From NCBI RefSeq assembly GCF_036452155.1, contig NZ_JAWJZY010000002.1: 64,000 nt of DNA; one strand, given 5' to 3'. The position numbers and the translations under genes were made by a program. This stretch comes from Sorlinia euscelidii (GTDB taxonomy: Bacteria > Pseudomonadota > Alphaproteobacteria > Acetobacterales > Acetobacteraceae). The first letter of the stretch is position 1. Every line of letters starts with the position of its first letter. The notes beneath the pieces are model-generated. The model ran no database searches, was not told the DNA's origin, and saw only the letters and a list, made by a program, of their open reading frames with translations. This document shows positions 62,093-64,000 of the stretch, piece after piece.

Positions 62093-64000
62093 ATGTCAGA
62101 AAATAACTTCGTCGCGGCATGGCAAAATAACGTCGCTGCCCTAAAAAATCTTTATGACCCCGCGCAGGAAAAGGATGCGTGTGGCGTCGGCCTTATCGCC
62201 GCATTGGACGGAAAGCCTCGCCGCGATGTGGTTGAGGCGGGCATTGAGGCGTTGAGGGCTCTCTGGCATCGCGGTGCTGTGGATGCGGATGGCAAGACAG
62301 GTGACGGCGCGGGCATTCATATTGAGATTCCGCAGAATTTTTTCCGGGATGTGATTCATTATAGCGGTGCGGGGACGGAAGATGCCCGGCTCGCTGTCGG
62401 TATGATCTTCCTGCCGAAAACGGATCTCACCGCGCAGGAGGCCGGGCGCGCGATCATTGAGAGTGAAGTGCTCAATTTCGGTCACGGCATTTACGGCTGG
62501 CGTCAAGTGCCCATCGACACAAAATGCATCGGGGAAAAAGCTAATGCGACCCGGCCGGAAATTGAGCAGATCATCATCCGCAACGCGCTCGGCCGTTCGG
62601 AAGATGAATTTGAGCGTGACCTTTACGTCATCCGGCGTCGTATTGAAAAAGCTGCTTCCGCCAGTCAGATCGACGTCTATGTCTGCTCCCTTTCCTGTCG
62701 GTCCGTCATTTATAAAGGCATGTTTCTGGCGGAAAATCTAACGGATTTTTATCCGGACCTCCTTCATCCGCAATTTGTCTCGCGCTTCGCCATTTACCAT
62801 CAGCGTTATTCAACCAACACATTCCCGACCTGGAAGCTCGCCCAGCCTTTCCGGCGAATTGCCCATAATGGTGAAATCAACACCCTTTCCGGCAATGTTA
62901 ATTGGATGCGCAGCCACGAAACCCGCCTGGCTCATCCGGATTTCGACGCGTATATGGGGGATATCAAACCGGTCATTCAGGCTGCCGGCTCCGACACGGC
63001 GATGCTTGATAATGTGTTTGAGCTTCTCGCACTCGCCGGGCGGCCGGCGCCGCTCGTCAAAACTTTGCTTGTCCCCGCATCTTTAAGCCACGCCTCCGGG
63101 CTGTCGAAAGATGAGCGCGCGCTGTTTCATTATCATAATGCGGTAATGGAGCCATGGGACGGCCCGGCCGCGCTTTGCGCCACGGATGGCCGCTGGGTGA
63201 TTGCAGGGCTGGACCGTGCCGGTCTGCGACCCCTGCGTTACACAATGACGTCGGACGGATTGCTGATTATCGGGTCAGAAACCGGGATGGTGCATGTTGA
63301 AGATGCGCGCGTCACCGCAAAGGGGCGGCTAGGCCCGGGTGAGACGTTGGGTTTCAACCTTGATAAAGCGCAGCTTTATATGCCCGATGACATGCTGCGC
63401 CACCTTGCGGCACAAAAGCCGTTTGCCGCCTGGACAGCGCGGACACGCAACATCAAGGCCATCGTGCGGGGTGACGTCGCAGAACCCGTGACCCTTGATG
63501 ATGACGCCCTCATGCGGCGACAACTCGCCATGAGCCTGACTTATGAAGATCTGGAGATGATCCTCCATCCGATGATCGAGAATGCGTCCGAAGCCATCGG
63601 CTCCATGGGGGATGACGCCCCGCTGCAGGTGTTGTCAAAGACCTATCGCGGCCTGGCCCATTATTTCCGTCAGGGTTTCAGCCAGGTCACAAACCCACCC
63701 ATCGACTCGCTGCGTGAACTGAACGTGATGAGTCTGGCCACGCGCCTCGGCAATCTGGGCAATATTCTCGACCAGTCGCCAGACCAGTGCGACATGTTGC
63801 TTCTGCCGAGTCCCGTCCTGACAAATGGGGAGTTCGAAGCGCTGCGGCAGTTCTGCGGGCGTGAAGCGCAGATGATTGACTGCACCTTCCCGCTTGAAGA
63901 GGGGGAAGCGGGTTTGAAACAGGCGATCACCCGCATCCGGCGTGAGGCGGAGGAAAGCGTGCGCGGTGGGTGCACCCATCTCTTTTTATCTGATGAGAAA
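62093..64000 (+). CDS. gltB: Glutamate synthase (NADPH) large subunit, 3'-truncated by window edge
   Basis: Amidotransferase and synthase subunit. The ATG at 62093 is 4 bases after gltD; the frame is open to the window end with 636 codons. Cys30 in KDACGVGLIAAL is the catalytic nucleophile left N-terminal after removal of a 29-residue propeptide. QRYSTNTFPTWKLAQPFRRIA, HNGEINTLSGNVNWMRS and GLDRAGLRPLRY are the class II glutaminase motifs; the central domain begins near residue 440. The FMN and 3Fe-4S domains lie beyond the window. Confidence 0.96.
   Translation, partial: MSENNFVAAWQNNVAALKNLYDPAQEKDACGVGLIAALDGKPRRDVVEAGIEALRALWHRGAVDADGKTGDGAGIHIEIPQNFFRDVIHYSGAGTEDARLAVGMIFLPKTDLTAQEAGRAIIESEVLNFGHGIYGWRQVPIDTKCIGEKANATRPEIEQIIIRNALGRSEDEFERDLYVIRRRIEKAASASQIDVYVCSLSCRSVIYKGMFLAENLTDFYPDLLHPQFVSRFAIYHQRYSTNTFPTWKLAQPFRRIAHNGEINTLSGNVNWMRSHETRLAHPDFDAYMGDIKPVIQAAGSDTAMLDNVFELLALAGRPAPLVKTLLVPASLSHASGLSKDERALFHYHNAVMEPWDGPAALCATDGRWVIAGLDRAGLRPLRYTMTSDGLLIIGSETGMVHVEDARVTAKGRLGPGETLGFNLDKAQLYMPDDMLRHLAAQKPFAAWTARTRNIKAIVRGDVAEPVTLDDDALMRRQLAMSLTYEDLEMILHPMIENASEAIGSMGDDAPLQVLSKTYRGLAHYFRQGFSQVTNPPIDSLRELNVMSLATRLGNLGNILDQSPDQCDMLLLPSPVLTNGEFEALRQFCGREAQMIDCTFPLEEGEAGLKQAITRIRREAEESVRGGCTHLFLSDEK

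Noticed and set aside
1..64000. CRISPR arrays, insertion sequences, prophage genes, toxin-antitoxin pairs
   Set aside because: No regularly spaced repeats, no transposase or phage structural motifs, and no small paired ORFs with clear antitoxin features were seen.

Overview
The window is an ordinary, gene-dense stretch of a Gram-negative alphaproteobacterial chromosome, most probably from the acetic acid bacteria (Acetobacteraceae). The evidence is gene content and order: an Entner-Doudoroff/pentose-phosphate operon with a short-type 6-phosphogluconate dehydrogenase, a fused shikimate kinase/3-dehydroquinate synthase, LpxI instead of LpxH, the rpoZ-rsh-acpS-lepB-rnc-era order, and an Hsp20 gene with a ROSE-like leader followed by DUF1150. 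The species cannot be named from sequence alone. No prophage, insertion sequence, CRISPR array or clear defence system was found.

Layout. 1-5323: gnd (truncated by the window edge), zwf, a HAD phosphatase, pgl, rpiA and gntK, an operon for glucose-6-phosphate and gluconate catabolism. 5411-13957: trmJ and cysS (minus), a MATE exporter, rpsD, prfC, a glycerate-kinase-like gene and an OmpA-type porin with a strong terminator. 14290-18299: the aroK-aroB fusion, a small membrane protein, a XerD-type recombinase and accA. 18312-22388: a CinA-like protein, an SMP-30 lactonase, a GNAT-Nudix fusion, a DUF815 ATPase and yajC. 22425-25006: superoxide dismutase, a doubtful ORF, a NYN-domain protein and an A+T-rich stretch without a convincing gene.

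25007-43035 is a nearly continuous plus-strand core block: transcription and stringent response (rpoZ, rsh), lipid and secretion enzymes (acpS, lepB), RNA processing (rnc, era), pyrH, frr, isoprenoid and phospholipid precursors (uppS, cdsA, dxr), envelope quality control (rseP, bamA, ompH/skp), and lipid A synthesis (lpxD, fabZ, lpxA, lpxI). 43071-47998 has gloA, a 58-residue DHp-like ORF on the opposite strand, the rpmH-rnpA-yidD-yidC-engB cluster and argB. 47995-54377 has a degenerate GGDEF-like protein, dapD-dapE, a membrane protein, truA, fmt and def. 54468-55749 is a heat-shock locus (ROSE-like leader, hsp20, DUF1150, ridA). 55833-60216 is the LPS export/Kdo cluster (lptB, lptA, lptC, kdsD), an RNase D-like exonuclease and tRNA-Leu. 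The window ends in gltD and the 5' part of gltB (glutamate synthase).

The most striking property is technical or biological noise rather than a new system: six genes (gntK, aroKB, lepB, bamA, lpxI, fmt) are each broken by exactly one missing base in a G/C run of 3-5. Several of these genes are normally essential, so uncorrected homopolymer errors in the assembly are the likeliest cause. The biologically most interesting items are the ROSE-like RNA thermometer, the orphan DHp-like microprotein, the GNAT-Nudix fusion and the degenerate GGDEF protein. I did not find a convincing undescribed multi-gene system.
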